Notes under the pieces: model-generated
The model's database searches: none
What the model was told of the DNA's origin: nothing
Seen by the model: the letters and a program-made list of their open reading frames with translations, nothing else
Shown: positions 1 through 8,857 of the stretch, in pieces
Layout: every line of letters starts with the position of its first letter
Numbering within the stretch: position 1 is the stretch's first letter
Made by a program: the position numbers and the translations under genes
NCBI GenBank assembly: GCA_965603125.1
Contig: CBFDBU010000011.1
Location: forward strand, 23,833-87,832
DNA length: 64,000 bases
Direction of reading: 5' to 3'
Origin: JAJRTA01 sp965603125
Lineage (GTDB): Bacteria > Zixibacteria > MSB-5A5 > GN15 > FEB-12

Positions 1-691
1 GAGTATCCCAATGCTTCGGTATCTGGCCCAGCCATTCGATGCCGGAGTCCTTCATCGGGGCGTTGGGATTGAGGCCCTTGGTGACGGCGTGGTTGATGAG
101 GGCGGATCGCTTCTCCTGGAGTAACTCGATCTGCCGCTGTTTCTTCTCGATCAGCGTATCGATTCGCCCCGTCTCGCGGTCGAGGAATGCAGCAATGGCG
201 TGTTGTTCAGCCTTAGGGGGAAGGAGCACTGCCAGATTACCAATGAAATCCCAGTTGGCGCGAGGCATCTTTGCCCCATAGGTGGACGAATCAACGACAG
301 TGATAACGTCTGGATTGAGGAGGTAATTGAGGAGAAACCGCTGCTGAACGGCTTTCGGGCGAAGGACGAGTAGTTCTCCCGTGCAGATGCCGTCTGCGTT
401 TGCGGCATGGACTTTCGCCAAGTACGGCCGGAGTTTGCCGAAGAGCACATCACCACGTCTGTGGAGGTTCGCCTGCCCCTCGCTTGACATCTCACCGTTT
501 GGGGCGGTTCGCTTCCCCGTCCAGGACTCAATGTGTTCCAGGCCGGTGTACGGCAGATCGGACTCGCAACCGTCGACTTTTTGATTGATAAGCACGGAAC
601 TGTACTTCAAGCGATGTACGTCCCAATCCTCTGGCACATCGCCCAACCATTCCACGCCGGAAGGCTTGTATTTCGGATACGGTCGCCTCAT
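1..691 (-). CDS. hsdS: Type I restriction specificity subunit HsdS (partial)
   Basis: This is the DNA-recognition subunit of a type I restriction-modification complex, seen here only as its first 230 residues; the rest lies left of the window. The reading frame is open from the ATG at 691 to the edge. It starts MRRPYPKYKPSGVEWLGDVP, and the spacing of KPSGVEWLG and, near the edge, KDSGIEWLGQIPKHWD is the duplicated opening of the two target-recognition domains. Between them lie the first recognition domain and the conserved helix ending FLDRETGRIDTLIEKKQRQI, which sets recognition-site spacing. The start codon overlaps the stop of the upstream HEPN gene by 4 bases (ATGA), so the three genes are translationally coupled. 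Family assignment is firm; target sequence cannot be read. Confidence 0.93.
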   Translation of the reverse strand, partial: MRRPYPKYKPSGVEWLGDVPEDWDVHRLKYSSVLINQKVDGCESDLPYTGLEHIESWTGKRTAPNGEMSSEGQANLHRRGDVLFGKLRPYLAKVHAANADGICTGELLVLRPKAVQQRFLLNYLLNPDVITVVDSSTYGAKMPRANWDFIGNLAVLLPPKAEQHAIAAFLDRETGRIDTLIEKKQRQIELLQEKRSALINHAVTKGLNPNAPMKDSGIEWLGQIPKHWDT

Positions 692-1542
692 TTGTCGCTT
701 CTCCTGCGTGGCTTAGCCTTGGCCTTGTCCTTCTTTACGGCCTTCACTTTCCGAGTGCCCTTTTTCGAGTGTTGTTTCTTTGTGCCTTCTTTGATTGACT
801 TGTTGATGATCAGATCAGCAGCAGAAACCACATTAGAAACCAGTTCAATTGCTTCATTCACATCTTTATGACTGATACTTCTTGACTTGTTGCGAGCTTT
901 CTTGCTTTGGGATAAATCACCTTCGTGGGCTATTTGATTGCGTCGCTTGGCTATTATTGTTACCTGACTCTTGAGCTTCTTAGGATCAGTCTTCATCTGT
1001 TTAGCAATAGAATCCCAGAACGAATTGACTCCAATAAGCTGAAGTGAATCAGCTATCTTATCTGGGGTTTGAAGGGACTGATAAGAAAGCTTGCGATCTA
1101 TGGCAATTCTCAACGCCTGATTTGTGCGTTTATACTTTTGTCCTGCCATGAAATCGGATACAAGAATTTTTTCGTTGAGTAAGCGATTGGAGGGATCGCA
1201 GGCTTTTGAGTGTTGAACAACATGACGAATGATCTTAGCGTGAAAATATGCATCCATTGCTGATAGCGTCATAACGAATGAAGCTCGCAATAGGTCATCA
1301 AGAGCCTCAGATGAGAAATATTCACTATCGAGTTTACTGTCATCTCGAAGAACGAGGATCATGTCTTTACTATCAATTCGTTCGATTTTGTGTCTTATAG
1401 GCCAGTGCATGAGCTTCTTGAAACTGTTACCCCAGTCTTGTCGAGTTCTTCGTTTCCTATGGTCAGTGAGCCCCCTGGCAAGTATCTGGATGTACTTAGC
1501 CCGTTCGATAGCTCTGTGAAAAGTTTCCTTAGCGCCGTTCAT
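688..1542 (-). CDS. HEPN-domain protein inside the type I R-M operon
   Basis: A 284-residue protein placed between hsdM and hsdS, overlapping both by 4 bases. Residues in the second half contain RRNQIAH, which fits the Rx4-6H catalytic signature of HEPN ribonucleases, embedded in predicted helices. The N-terminal half is helical, and the last 40 residues are very rich in Lys and Arg, which suggests nucleic-acid contact. HEPN proteins are known RNA-cutting toxins or effectors in defence operons, and some are encoded between M and S genes. By analogy this one may act as a back-up effector if the R-M complex is inhibited, but that role is inferred. It has no resemblance to HsdR. The DNA is more A+T-rich than hsdM, which hints at a separately acquired gene. 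Confidence 0.7.
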   Translation of the reverse strand: MNGAKETFHRAIERAKYIQILARGLTDHRKRRTRQDWGNSFKKLMHWPIRHKIERIDSKDMILVLRDDSKLDSEYFSSEALDDLLRASFVMTLSAMDAYFHAKIIRHVVQHSKACDPSNRLLNEKILVSDFMAGQKYKRTNQALRIAIDRKLSYQSLQTPDKIADSLQLIGVNSFWDSIAKQMKTDPKKLKSQVTIIAKRRNQIAHEGDLSQSKKARNKSRSISHKDVNEAIELVSNVVSAADLIINKSIKEGTKKQHSKKGTRKVKAVKKDKAKAKPRRRSDK

Positions 1543-3560
1543 TCCGTCACCTCCGCGAGCATGTCCGCGATTTCGTTTTCGATCTTCTTGAGATCGGCCT
1601 CGATCTCCTCCAGCGGTCTGGGCGGCGTGTACTTATAGAAATAGTGATTGAAATTGATCTCGTATCCGATCCTGGTCTTTGACTCGTCAATCCATGCATC
1701 CGGAACGTGCGGCAGCACCTCGCGTTTCATGTACTCTTCGACGTCTTCTTTGAGAGGTACGTTTTCGTAGTCACGCAGCTCTGGATCAGGCTCCGGATTG
1801 CCCTTGGCGTCGGTGCAGACATCCGCCGTCTCGTCCCGCTCAGCCAGGGATATGAGCATTACTTTGAAAAGAGCCGCCGGAACATTGATCTCCGTATCCT
1901 TGAACAACGCCTTCATCATGGCCGCGAACTCGCTGCGGTTTTTCACCACGCCCTTAGGAGTGAGACCTTGGAGCACCGAGAGGATGGACTTCTGGAGTTT
2001 CAAGCCCTCCTCAATCTCGGCCTGTGCTGCCTTCGTATCCTTGCGCTTCTTGCTGGTAGCGAGGTTGGCGAAGGGCGCGGTCTCCTTGAGGCGTGTGATT
2101 CGAGCCTCGTCCACCGCGAAGTTGAGTCGCAAAGGTCGTTCGACGGTGATGCGCCGGTAGCCGAAGTCCTCGTTGTCGAAGACACGGATATGCTCTCCTT
2201 CCTTGAGAGTCCCGTAGCGCCGTGTGATGTCGTCGCGTTGGTCTTCGCAAACTTCGTGGCGTTTGTTACCGAGGGACTTGCGCATTTTCTTGAAGAAGCC
2301 GGTTCCGTCCACCAGTTGAATCTTACCCCGCCGCTGCTTGACTTTGCGGTTCGTAACGATCCAGAGATACGTATAGATGCCGGTGTTGTAGAAAAGCTGA
2401 TCGGGCAGGGCGACGATGGCCTCAAGCCAATCATTCTCGATGATCCAACGACGGATTTCGCTCTCTCCCGATCCTGCCGAGCCAGTGAAAAGTGGCGAAC
2501 CATTGAAGACGATGGCCAGGCGCGTTCCGCCCTCCTTCGGGTCCTTCATTTTGCTGATCATGTGTTGCAGGAACAGGAGAGACCCGTCGTTTATGCGCGG
2601 TAGCCCAGCACCAAACCGACCTCCGAAGCCCTGCTCTTCGTGTTCTCGCTTGATGAAATCGGCTTCAGGCTTCCATTCCACGCCAAAAGGTGGATTGGCC
2701 AGCATGTAATCGAACTTCTTACCGGCCATGTAGTCATTTGTGAAACTGTCGCCGAACCGGATGTGGTCTATGTTCTGGCCCTTGATCATCATGTCCGACC
2801 CGCAGATAGCATATGCTTGGGCGTTATAGTCCTGACCGAAGACTTCCAGACGGGCATCTGGGTTAAGCTCGCGGACGTAATCCTCGGCAACGGATAACAT
2901 ACCTCCGGTTCCGCAGGCCGGATCGTAGAGTGTCTTGACTATGCCCTTGGTAGTGAGAATATCGTTGTCCGGCAGGAAGAGAAGATCGACCATCAAACGA
3001 ATGACCTCACGAGGCGTGAAGTGATCGCCGGCTTCCTCGTTCGACGCTTCGTTGAATCTCCTGATGAGTTCCTCGAAGATGTAACCCATTTCCAAATTGG
3101 ACACCTTGTCGGGGTGTAGGTCGATCTTGTCGATATCGCAGAATTTCGAGACCACAAGATATAGGCGGTCAGCCTTGTCGAGCTTGGCGATGTGTTCCTC
3201 GAAACCGAAGTGCTCGATGATCTCTCGGGCACGGGTGGAGAAACTCTTTATGTAATGCGTTAGATTCCTGACTATATTGTCGGGATCGCCTTTGAGCTTC
3301 TCGAAGGTGTAGCGGCTGGTGTTGTAAAATGGCACTCCCGTGACCCGGCAGAGAATAGGGTCAACCCTCTTGACCTTGCCGCCTGAGAGTTTTTTCTGTC
3401 TTTCGAGTACCTTCTCCTTGGTAGGTTCCAACACGCAGTCGAGCCGACGCAGGACGGTCAGGGGAAGCATGACGTCCTTGTACTGGTTGGGCCGGTATGG
3501 CCCGCGCAGGAGGTCAGCCACAGACCAAATGAAGCTAACCTTATCGCCGAAGTTATTCAC
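1539..3560 (-). CDS. hsdM: Type I restriction-modification methyltransferase subunit HsdM
   Basis: The N6-adenine methyltransferase subunit of the type I complex, 673 residues. The N-terminal helical bundle contains FTPR (181-184), followed by the AdoMet motif DPACGTGG at 213-220 and the catalytic NPPFG at 289-293. Start is taken as GTG 3560, preceded by GGAG at a good distance. It partners with HsdS (and an HsdR not in view) and protects host sites by methylating them. It is the first structural gene of the operon and overlaps the next gene by 4 bases. The C-terminal 150 residues are longer than in minimal HsdM and end in a DIAD-type acidic helix. Identification is secure. Confidence 0.95.
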   Translation of the reverse strand: MNNFGDKVSFIWSVADLLRGPYRPNQYKDVMLPLTVLRRLDCVLEPTKEKVLERQKKLSGGKVKRVDPILCRVTGVPFYNTSRYTFEKLKGDPDNIVRNLTHYIKSFSTRAREIIEHFGFEEHIAKLDKADRLYLVVSKFCDIDKIDLHPDKVSNLEMGYIFEELIRRFNEASNEEAGDHFTPREVIRLMVDLLFLPDNDILTTKGIVKTLYDPACGTGGMLSVAEDYVRELNPDARLEVFGQDYNAQAYAICGSDMMIKGQNIDHIRFGDSFTNDYMAGKKFDYMLANPPFGVEWKPEADFIKREHEEQGFGGRFGAGLPRINDGSLLFLQHMISKMKDPKEGGTRLAIVFNGSPLFTGSAGSGESEIRRWIIENDWLEAIVALPDQLFYNTGIYTYLWIVTNRKVKQRRGKIQLVDGTGFFKKMRKSLGNKRHEVCEDQRDDITRRYGTLKEGEHIRVFDNEDFGYRRITVERPLRLNFAVDEARITRLKETAPFANLATSKKRKDTKAAQAEIEEGLKLQKSILSVLQGLTPKGVVKNRSEFAAMMKALFKDTEINVPAALFKVMLISLAERDETADVCTDAKGNPEPDPELRDYENVPLKEDVEEYMKREVLPHVPDAWIDESKTRIGYEINFNHYFYKYTPPRPLEEIEADLKKIENEIADMLAEVTE

Positions 3561-3621
3561 GACCGCTCCTCATTCTCTCTCCGCATCTTCCGCCGATACC
3601 TCTTCCTTCCCACCTGATCCC

Positions 3622-3837
3622 TTAGGGCAGCTTCAGGCTGCCTTGCTTGGTCCTCTTGGCGCAAAAGGCGTCAAGTTGGGCCTTCGCCAGTTTCGATGGT
3701 TTAGCCTGGCCGTTTTCCCATCGATTTACAGTGGCGAAGCTTACGCCCAATTCACGTGCAAGGTCTTCCTGGCTGAGGCCGAGTTGATTGCGAACCTCTT
3801 TTACCAGCGTGGGATAATCTCTCTCTTTAGGAGCCAT
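3622..3837 (-). CDS. Small XRE-type HTH regulator upstream of hsdM
   Basis: A 71-residue protein made almost entirely of one helix-turn-helix of the Cro/CI (XRE) type: LGLSQEDLARELGVSFATVNRWENGQ. The start is placed at ATG 3837 because AGAGGAAGAG precedes it; an upstream ATG at 3870 would add 11 residues without a comparable site. It is 62 bases before hsdM on the same strand, the usual position of controllers that delay restriction until methylation is established. That function is inferred from position. Confidence 0.8.
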   Translation of the reverse strand: MAPKERDYPTLVKEVRNQLGLSQEDLARELGVSFATVNRWENGQAKPSKLAKAQLDAFCAKRTKQGSLKLP

Positions 3838-3858
3838 CGACTCTTCCTCTGCATAGTG

Positions 3859-3886
3859 GGCATAGAGCACCGAGGTTACCAGTCAA
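3859..3886 (-). promoter_or_regulatory. Possible promoter of the R-M operon
   Basis: On the minus strand TTGACT (3886-3881) is followed after 16 bases by TATGCC (3864-3859), about 20 bases before the XRE start. The -35 match is good, the -10 weak, so this is a tentative sigma-70-like promoter. Nothing else is seen between 3886 and 4040. Confidence 0.3.
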
Positions 3887-4043
3887 CATTGCATACGTTA
3901 TAACACTTGAAAACGAAAATCAAGGGAAATCTCAGGGTCGTGTGAGAACCCGCCCTTGCGGTCACTTCAGCTATATCTCTTCTGAAAGTGACACTGCTTT
4001 GTGAGAAGCGTGTCTTGAGATTGTCAACAGCGAGGTTTCGCGG

Positions 4044-4290
4044 TCAACTCTTTTTCCACTCAGTTCCGGCATATTTCTCCCACTTGCCGCCGCCGGAGAG
4101 CTCGGTGTTGAACCACTCGTCGCCGAGGGCCGGGTTGGGGATAGCCGCGTCCCGTTCGGCCTCGGTGCCGATGCCCCGCCGGATGCCCGTTAGCGGTATC
4201 AATCCCTGGCCGAGGCGGTCCGCCGCCTGAAGAAAAAGACGGTTGGTTCCGCCGCGCCGCTGCCTCCGTCGCCGCTACCTCGGCCTGAGC
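4044..4290 (-). pseudogene. Remnant of the C-terminus of a phage tail/structural protein
   Basis: Reading the minus strand into the stop TGA at 4046-4044 gives an open frame whose end reads RDAAIPNPALGDEWFNTELS followed by GGGKWEKYAGTEWKKS. The NPALGDEWFNT...W.KY.GTEW pattern is typical of the last residues of phage tail or tip proteins. No start codon with a ribosome site is visible, and a different frame upstream (about 4260-4300, VHAQAEVAATEAAARR) looks like a continuation broken by a frameshift. It is probably the leftover end of a deleted structural module between the terminase and the R-M operon. The product identity is inferred from sequence style only. Confidence 0.5.
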
Positions 4291-4640
4291 ATGAACAACA
4301 ATAAAAAACCAGGGATCAGAGGAAAGTACCAGGAGAGCAACCAATGGAAGAACGAGGTCAAGAAGTGAGGAGCGAGGAATCGTAGAATGCGATTGACAGT
4401 CTCTGATTAGACCGTTAACTTAGAGCCAGGGTGCTACACCTTTCGACCGCCCTTTAGGATGCTTTTGCTCCGCCGATTGTAGCGGAATGAAATCACGGAG
4501 AGAAATAGAAGCCACAGGGGCATTCCGGAGGTAGGAAAACCGGCTGATCTTACCCGTTCTGTAGGTTTCCAATCTGTGCGGATTCGCGTAAACACTACTA
4601 CGGCGTACGGTATAATCAGATCTAACTACTTCCAACCCAG

Positions 4641-4798
4641 TGCCGACTTGCTGTCTCCTGACAATGTCGATGCCGCGTTTTCGGCACTTCCGGAAAGGCC
4701 GATGCCGCAAGACAAGCACTTCCGAAACAGGGGGTGCCGCGAAATCGCGCGTTTCCAAAATGGAGATGCCGCAAAATCGCACTTAGCCAAGCGTCGAT
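4641..4798. repeat. 32-bp imperfect tandem repeats
   Basis: The pentamer TGCCG recurs at 4641, 4671, 4703, 4735 and 4767, giving spacings of 30, 32, 32 and 32 bases. Units share TGCCGC, a central CACTTCC or similar, and a purine-rich end, but are not identical. The last unit overlaps the end of the terminase gene. There are no unique spacers, so it is not a CRISPR. The 32-bp period is not a multiple of three, so selection is probably not on a protein. The remaining 4290-4640 stretch shows no gene I can support. Confidence 0.6.
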
Positions 4799-6354
4799 CG
4801 CCTATCGCCTCCAATGACCGTCACCCTCACCGAGCTCATGGCCAACCTGACACGATGTACTGACGCTACCAACCAGGCGTACGTGAACGCCATGCTGAAA
4901 TGATCGACTCCCGTGCGGATATACCTGTACCTCTTCTCTCCGGTCTCCTCGTTCTCGTTCAGCATCCGGGCGTCCGCCGCCATGTGCTGCGCGAACTCCT
5001 CGACGATCGGCTGGCGGCGCGGCAGAATCACCTGTTTGTCACGAATTGCCGCCCTGGATGCGTCCAGCGCCTCCGTGCGATTCACCTGGACTGTATAGGA
5101 TTTGCTGTCCCACATGGGCCTCCCGCGTTGGTTCTCGTTGAAGAAGCAGAGGAAGACCTGCCTCGGATGCCGACGCGCGAAGTCGCGAGTGGCATGAGTC
5201 TCTGGTAGGCCGTCGATCACACACCGCCGAACGTCAAACCGCTTCATCAAGATATCGAGTTCCGAGAAATCGCGACATGTAGCCAGGTGTATCAGATGCT
5301 GCTTTTTGCTATCATTGCGCTCCTCGTTCTCTTCCCTCCGCAGGATCACCGCGTGTAGGTACTTGCCGGTATCGACCCCCATAAAGCACGTGCCATCGTC
5401 GTTGCTTTCTTGCATCGGAGTGTCGGTGCACAGGGACAGCACGGACATGACGTCCAGCTGCCTCTCAATATCAGCCCAGGGAACACCTATCTTGAGATTG
5501 TAGAACCGATCGGGAAACCGTGTTGTCCGATACTCCTCGAGGATTTCACCGGGATCGATCTTGGACGAGAACAGTTGCGAGATGCGATATCCGTGAATCG
5601 TTCGACCTGGCAGATCAGCAACCCATTCACCGACTGCGATATCAAGTTCGCGGTTGCATTTCAGACATGCAAGGTAATGCGTGCCATCCCGCCGAGGACG
5701 GATGATCCTGACCTCCTCGCCCAACTTAGTCGGGAACTCCTTAGCGGGAGCCGTCCATTGCCGACAGCGCGGGCAGCGCAGTGTCCAGTGCCGCTGATCC
5801 GATTTCTGATACTGTTCATCGATGCCATAATCGGGAAGTGAGGGATTCGAGAGTTCGACAATACGCTTGTAATCCGAGTGAGCAAGGCGTTCCTTGGCCA
5901 TCGCCTTGGCTGCCGGAGATGTCTCATCCAGCTCGTCGAAGACGATCATGTCCGCAGGTACTGACTTCATTCCGACAGTTGACTGCATGCCGCGGAGGTA
6001 CAGGTAGGATTCTCCAATTCTCTTCAAGCCGGCCGTATCGGTGTCAGTCATCATCCGAGAGAGGAAGGGATTGTCTTCGAGAAGCGGGCTCACGCGCGAT
6101 TTCGAAAACTCAATCACATCGGTCCTGGTGGGAAAGAAGTAGACAACATTGAGTCCGGTAAGACAAGCGTGCAGACTTCTGAGAATCGCCCAGGTTGTGC
6201 CACCGATCTGTGCCGCCTTGCTCAGGATCACGTGAGGAGATGTGTCGTCATAGATTGCCCGCAGGTATTCGTGCCCCTCGAACCGCAACGGTCGGCCTTC
6301 CAAACGGATACGTGCCACAGCCCACTCGGCAAGCGGATCACTGATTGCCCGCAT
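4783..6354 (-). CDS. Phage terminase large subunit (GpA family)
   Basis: The motor and nuclease that packages phage DNA into capsids. Visible features are the ATPase region with a Walker A-like SKAAQIGGTTW, Walker B DMIVFDELDE, a Cys pair set (CPRC ... CLKC) as in lambda GpA-type enzymes, and a C-terminal RNase H-like nuclease opening FMGVDTGKYLHAVI. From ATG 6354 it is 523 residues. The frame is open to 6447, but that would overlap the small subunit gene by over 100 bases, so the start is uncertain. Portal, protease and capsid genes normally follow directly; here a repeat, a tail remnant and an R-M operon follow instead. Confidence 0.88.
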   Translation of the reverse strand: MRAISDPLAEWAVARIRLEGRPLRFEGHEYLRAIYDDTSPHVILSKAAQIGGTTWAILRSLHACLTGLNVVYFFPTRTDVIEFSKSRVSPLLEDNPFLSRMMTDTDTAGLKRIGESYLYLRGMQSTVGMKSVPADMIVFDELDETSPAAKAMAKERLAHSDYKRIVELSNPSLPDYGIDEQYQKSDQRHWTLRCPRCRQWTAPAKEFPTKLGEEVRIIRPRRDGTHYLACLKCNRELDIAVGEWVADLPGRTIHGYRISQLFSSKIDPGEILEEYRTTRFPDRFYNLKIGVPWADIERQLDVMSVLSLCTDTPMQESNDDGTCFMGVDTGKYLHAVILRREENEERNDSKKQHLIHLATCRDFSELDILMKRFDVRRCVIDGLPETHATRDFARRHPRQVFLCFFNENQRGRPMWDSKSYTVQVNRTEALDASRAAIRDKQVILPRRQPIVEEFAQHMAADARMLNENEETGEKRYRYIRTGVDHFSMAFTYAWLVASVHRVRLAMSSVRVTVIGGDRRSTLG

Positions 6355-6910
6355 CGCTGGACTTGCCAGTTCCGGTACCCTCCTCCTCAGGTAGAGCTGC
6401 GAGAATCTGGCGACGGATGCGGTCGCGTGTCTTCTCATCTGGTACATTCTCCTTGACTGCGTCGATAAACGTATCGATCACGCGCCTGATCTCAGCCTGA
6501 GACTGGGCGCGGATCGTCTCCTCGGTTTCGCCTGTCGTTGAAAGGCCCTTCGCAAGACGTTGTCCCTTCTGCGATCGCTCCAGGATGCCTGCGATGCGTT
6601 CCAACTCTCGGATGTCGCTTATCTGCCGACCTTTGAGGTCTTCGGCGAGCTTGGCCAGCAGCAGTTCCCACAGTCGGTAGTGACGAACGTTGAGCGTAAC
6701 TCGATCGTCGGCAATCTTCTCGACGAACATCTCGGCTGCTCGTCGGTCGACCTTGAATCTCAGGTTATCCCAGTCTTCGTCCTTGCGCCATTTACCTATT
6801 GTGTGGGGCTTAACGTGCAGCTGTCGGGCTATATCCGCATTGGTATCCCACTCTCCAGTGAGGAACATCTGGCGGGCCCGCTCGCACAGCTTCCTATGGT
6901 TCTTTTTCAT
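6338..6910 (-). CDS. Terminase small subunit-like protein
   Basis: A 190-residue protein with an N-terminal helix-turn-helix (ADIARQLHVKPHTIGKWRKDEDWDNLRFK) followed by a long helical region and an acidic, Gly-rich tail. HTH plus the KW...DW pattern is typical of small terminase subunits, which bind the packaging site and load the large subunit encoded immediately downstream with overlapping ends. It starts at ATG 6910, inside the end of the ParB-like gene, so the packaging genes form one coupled operon. Confidence 0.78.
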   Translation of the reverse strand: MKKNHRKLCERARQMFLTGEWDTNADIARQLHVKPHTIGKWRKDEDWDNLRFKVDRRAAEMFVEKIADDRVTLNVRHYRLWELLLAKLAEDLKGRQISDIRELERIAGILERSQKGQRLAKGLSTTGETEETIRAQSQAEIRRVIDTFIDAVKENVPDEKTRDRIRRQILAALPEEEGTGTGKSSDAGNQ

Positions 6911-7592
6911 GATGCCCCTTCATGAAATACGCCGCCAGGTTGGTCAGACCTCTGGCCTTACGATCCCTGCCGGGCGTGCCGTCGCTCGCGAGATCCACAG
7001 CTTCTTCGATGAGTTGTTCCTGATCCGGAGTTACTACGAACGACAGGACACGCGGCAGTACCTTTTCCTCCTCCTCGGCTTGCTCATCCAGCAGGGCCGC
7101 TACTTCCTCGGCCGGGAACTCCAGCAAGGTGTGCAGGTCCTGCAGTTGTCCATCCGTCTCAGGTAGCAGGCCAGCCAGGTCACTCATGCTCATATCACCC
7201 AGCAGCTCATGGATAAGCTGAGCGCGGCGGATCGGGACGTCCTGTCCCTCGAGTCGGTTCAGGGTGGCCAAGAGCACATTTGCCTCTCTGTCGTCAACCT
7301 CCCAGATATCGCATAGAGCCTCGGTATGACCCAACTCCTTGAGGACCGCAATGCGATGATGGCCGTCCAATACCTGATACTTGTCCGACTGCTCAGGTTG
7401 CGGCCGGACGATAAGATACGGGTAACGCCCGGTGCGCTTGATGTGGACTTTCAGTTTCTCCCGCATCTCGTCGGACATGACATTAGCGTTGAAAGGGTGC
7501 GGCACGAGGTCGCATAATCGAATCTGCCTTGGGCCGACCCGCGTTGCCATGTGTTGCGCTGGTGTCGAAGCGATATCTCTGTTTTCAGGCAA
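6894..7592 (-). CDS. ParB/Srx-fold nuclease-domain protein
   Basis: A 232-residue protein with a ParB N-terminal-like domain: IRLCDLVPHPFNAN near the start, and YQVLDGHHRIAVLKELGHTE around residues 70-90, the G-H-H-R loop that binds nucleotide and metal in this fold. The middle is acidic (EEVAALLDEQAEEEEK) and a basic C-terminus follows. Proteins of this kind are often encoded directly before phage terminases and may act in packaging or genome processing; the exact role is unknown. It overlaps the next gene and the upstream methylase by a few bases. Confidence 0.8.
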   Translation of the reverse strand: MPENRDIASTPAQHMATRVGPRQIRLCDLVPHPFNANVMSDEMREKLKVHIKRTGRYPYLIVRPQPEQSDKYQVLDGHHRIAVLKELGHTEALCDIWEVDDREANVLLATLNRLEGQDVPIRRAQLIHELLGDMSMSDLAGLLPETDGQLQDLHTLLEFPAEEVAALLDEQAEEEEKVLPRVLSFVVTPDQEQLIEEAVDLASDGTPGRDRKARGLTNLAAYFMKGHHEKEP

Positions 7593-8685
7593 TTCTCATT
7601 CCTCCTTCTGCCTTCACAGATTCCAGCAGGAGCTTGGCAGCCGGGTTCCATGCAACCAGGATGAACTCCCGGTTCTGCCGCCTCTTCTCTTCGCTCGCCA
7701 CGGAGGCTTTGTGCATATACTTGACTGCGGTGGAACGAACCTCTCGCCCATGCCTTCGCATTCGCTGCTCTAACTCCTCGAGCGTCACCTCGGCATTGCC
7801 AAGACTCAGAATCCAAACCGGGATGTGCTTCGCATGGTCGAAGAGTGAATCGAGCATGGCGGCGCCGCCTTTGGCACTGAACGGACTTTTCTCAAGAGAT
7901 GAACCTTCCAGGATTTCGTCGATGATCTTGTATTCTTTCTCGTATGAAGCAACTCCAGGATACGGCGGATCGAAGTAGGCGATGTCAGCGTAAATCGTCG
8001 GCAGGGTCTGGACGATGTCAGCCTTCACAACCTTCGCTTCTCCCTGAAAGACTCCACCGTTAATCTGCTCAGCCAGCCTCCACAACCGCTCGGGACGGCC
8101 AAGGCGAAGTCCGTTCACATAGTCACCAACGCAGCTCGGAGTGATTGATTCGAACTCGCCTGTTGTCAAACGGTGGATCGTGCCGCGACGTACCGAGGAC
8201 ATTGAGTGTGCCAGCAAAGCCACGCGGATCGCAAGGAGTTGCAGGAGTGCGCCTTTGACCGCGTCCCGGGCCTCTGCTGCAGTTGCCAGAATGCGGTCGA
8301 GCAGTCGCGCCTGTGATTGTGTGAATACGGCCGGGACGTATCTCTGTTGAATCGGCCCTGGTGGATTGCCGTTCCCGGCTGCGACCCGTAGAATGTCCTC
8401 GCGGGCGAACCGAACGCTGCTGTTCTCTATCAGTGCCCGGCCAACAACGATCGAACGTTCGGCGATGTCTGTTGCCACCACCCTCAGGCCCTGGGCTTTG
8501 GCATACAGACTGATCGACCCGCCGCCAAGGAAGCCATCCAGAAAGGTCAGGTTCGGCCATGTCCGCCTCGGCAGGATACGATCCAGCTCCCTGAAGATCA
8601 GCGGACAAAGACGCCGCTTCCCTCCTAGATAGGGCGGCAATGCGCTCCAAATTGATAGCCTTCTGCGGCCCGAAGTCCTTTTCAC
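7585..8685 (-). CDS. D12-class DNA adenine N6-methyltransferase
   Basis: A 366-residue Dam-like methylase. Motifs in order are YLGGKRRL (AdoMet entry), FLDGFLGGGSISL (motif I region), AYFDPPYPGV (catalytic DPPY) and the C-terminal SLGNAEVTLEELE helix-strand. Start is taken as GTG 8685 because GGAGG lies 7 bases upstream; an open frame continues to 8826 without such a site. It heads the packaging operon and probably methylates element DNA, protecting it from restriction or marking it for packaging. It is unrelated to the HsdM system. Confidence 0.88.
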   Translation of the reverse strand: MKRTSGRRRLSIWSALPPYLGGKRRLCPLIFRELDRILPRRTWPNLTFLDGFLGGGSISLYAKAQGLRVVATDIAERSIVVGRALIENSSVRFAREDILRVAAGNGNPPGPIQQRYVPAVFTQSQARLLDRILATAAEARDAVKGALLQLLAIRVALLAHSMSSVRRGTIHRLTTGEFESITPSCVGDYVNGLRLGRPERLWRLAEQINGGVFQGEAKVVKADIVQTLPTIYADIAYFDPPYPGVASYEKEYKIIDEILEGSSLEKSPFSAKGGAAMLDSLFDHAKHIPVWILSLGNAEVTLEELEQRMRRHGREVRSTAVKYMHKASVASEEKRRQNREFILVAWNPAAKLLLESVKAEGGMRIA

Positions 8686-8857
8686 TTCACTACCTCCAGC
8701 CCTGCAACGCGTCCGCCTCAGGACGACCATGAAAGCCCTTCTTTCTCGCGAAACATGTATCGAATGACTTGACTTCCAGCGCATTAAAGGCCTGTGTGTA
8801 GATGTGCGTAACGCTATGATATACAATAAGTTGAATCTCCTGAAAGGAGGAAACTCT

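Noticed and set aside
1707..2603. 298-codon plus-strand frame inside hsdM
   Set aside because: Antisense shadow of a conserved gene; no family resemblance or ribosome site.
4420..4782. 120-codon minus-strand frame beside the terminase
   Set aside because: It is built from the 32-bp repeat, whose period is not a multiple of three, and shows no conserved domain.
4641..4798. Possible CRISPR array
   Set aside because: Units abut each other with no unique spacers and are themselves diverged; no cas genes are near.
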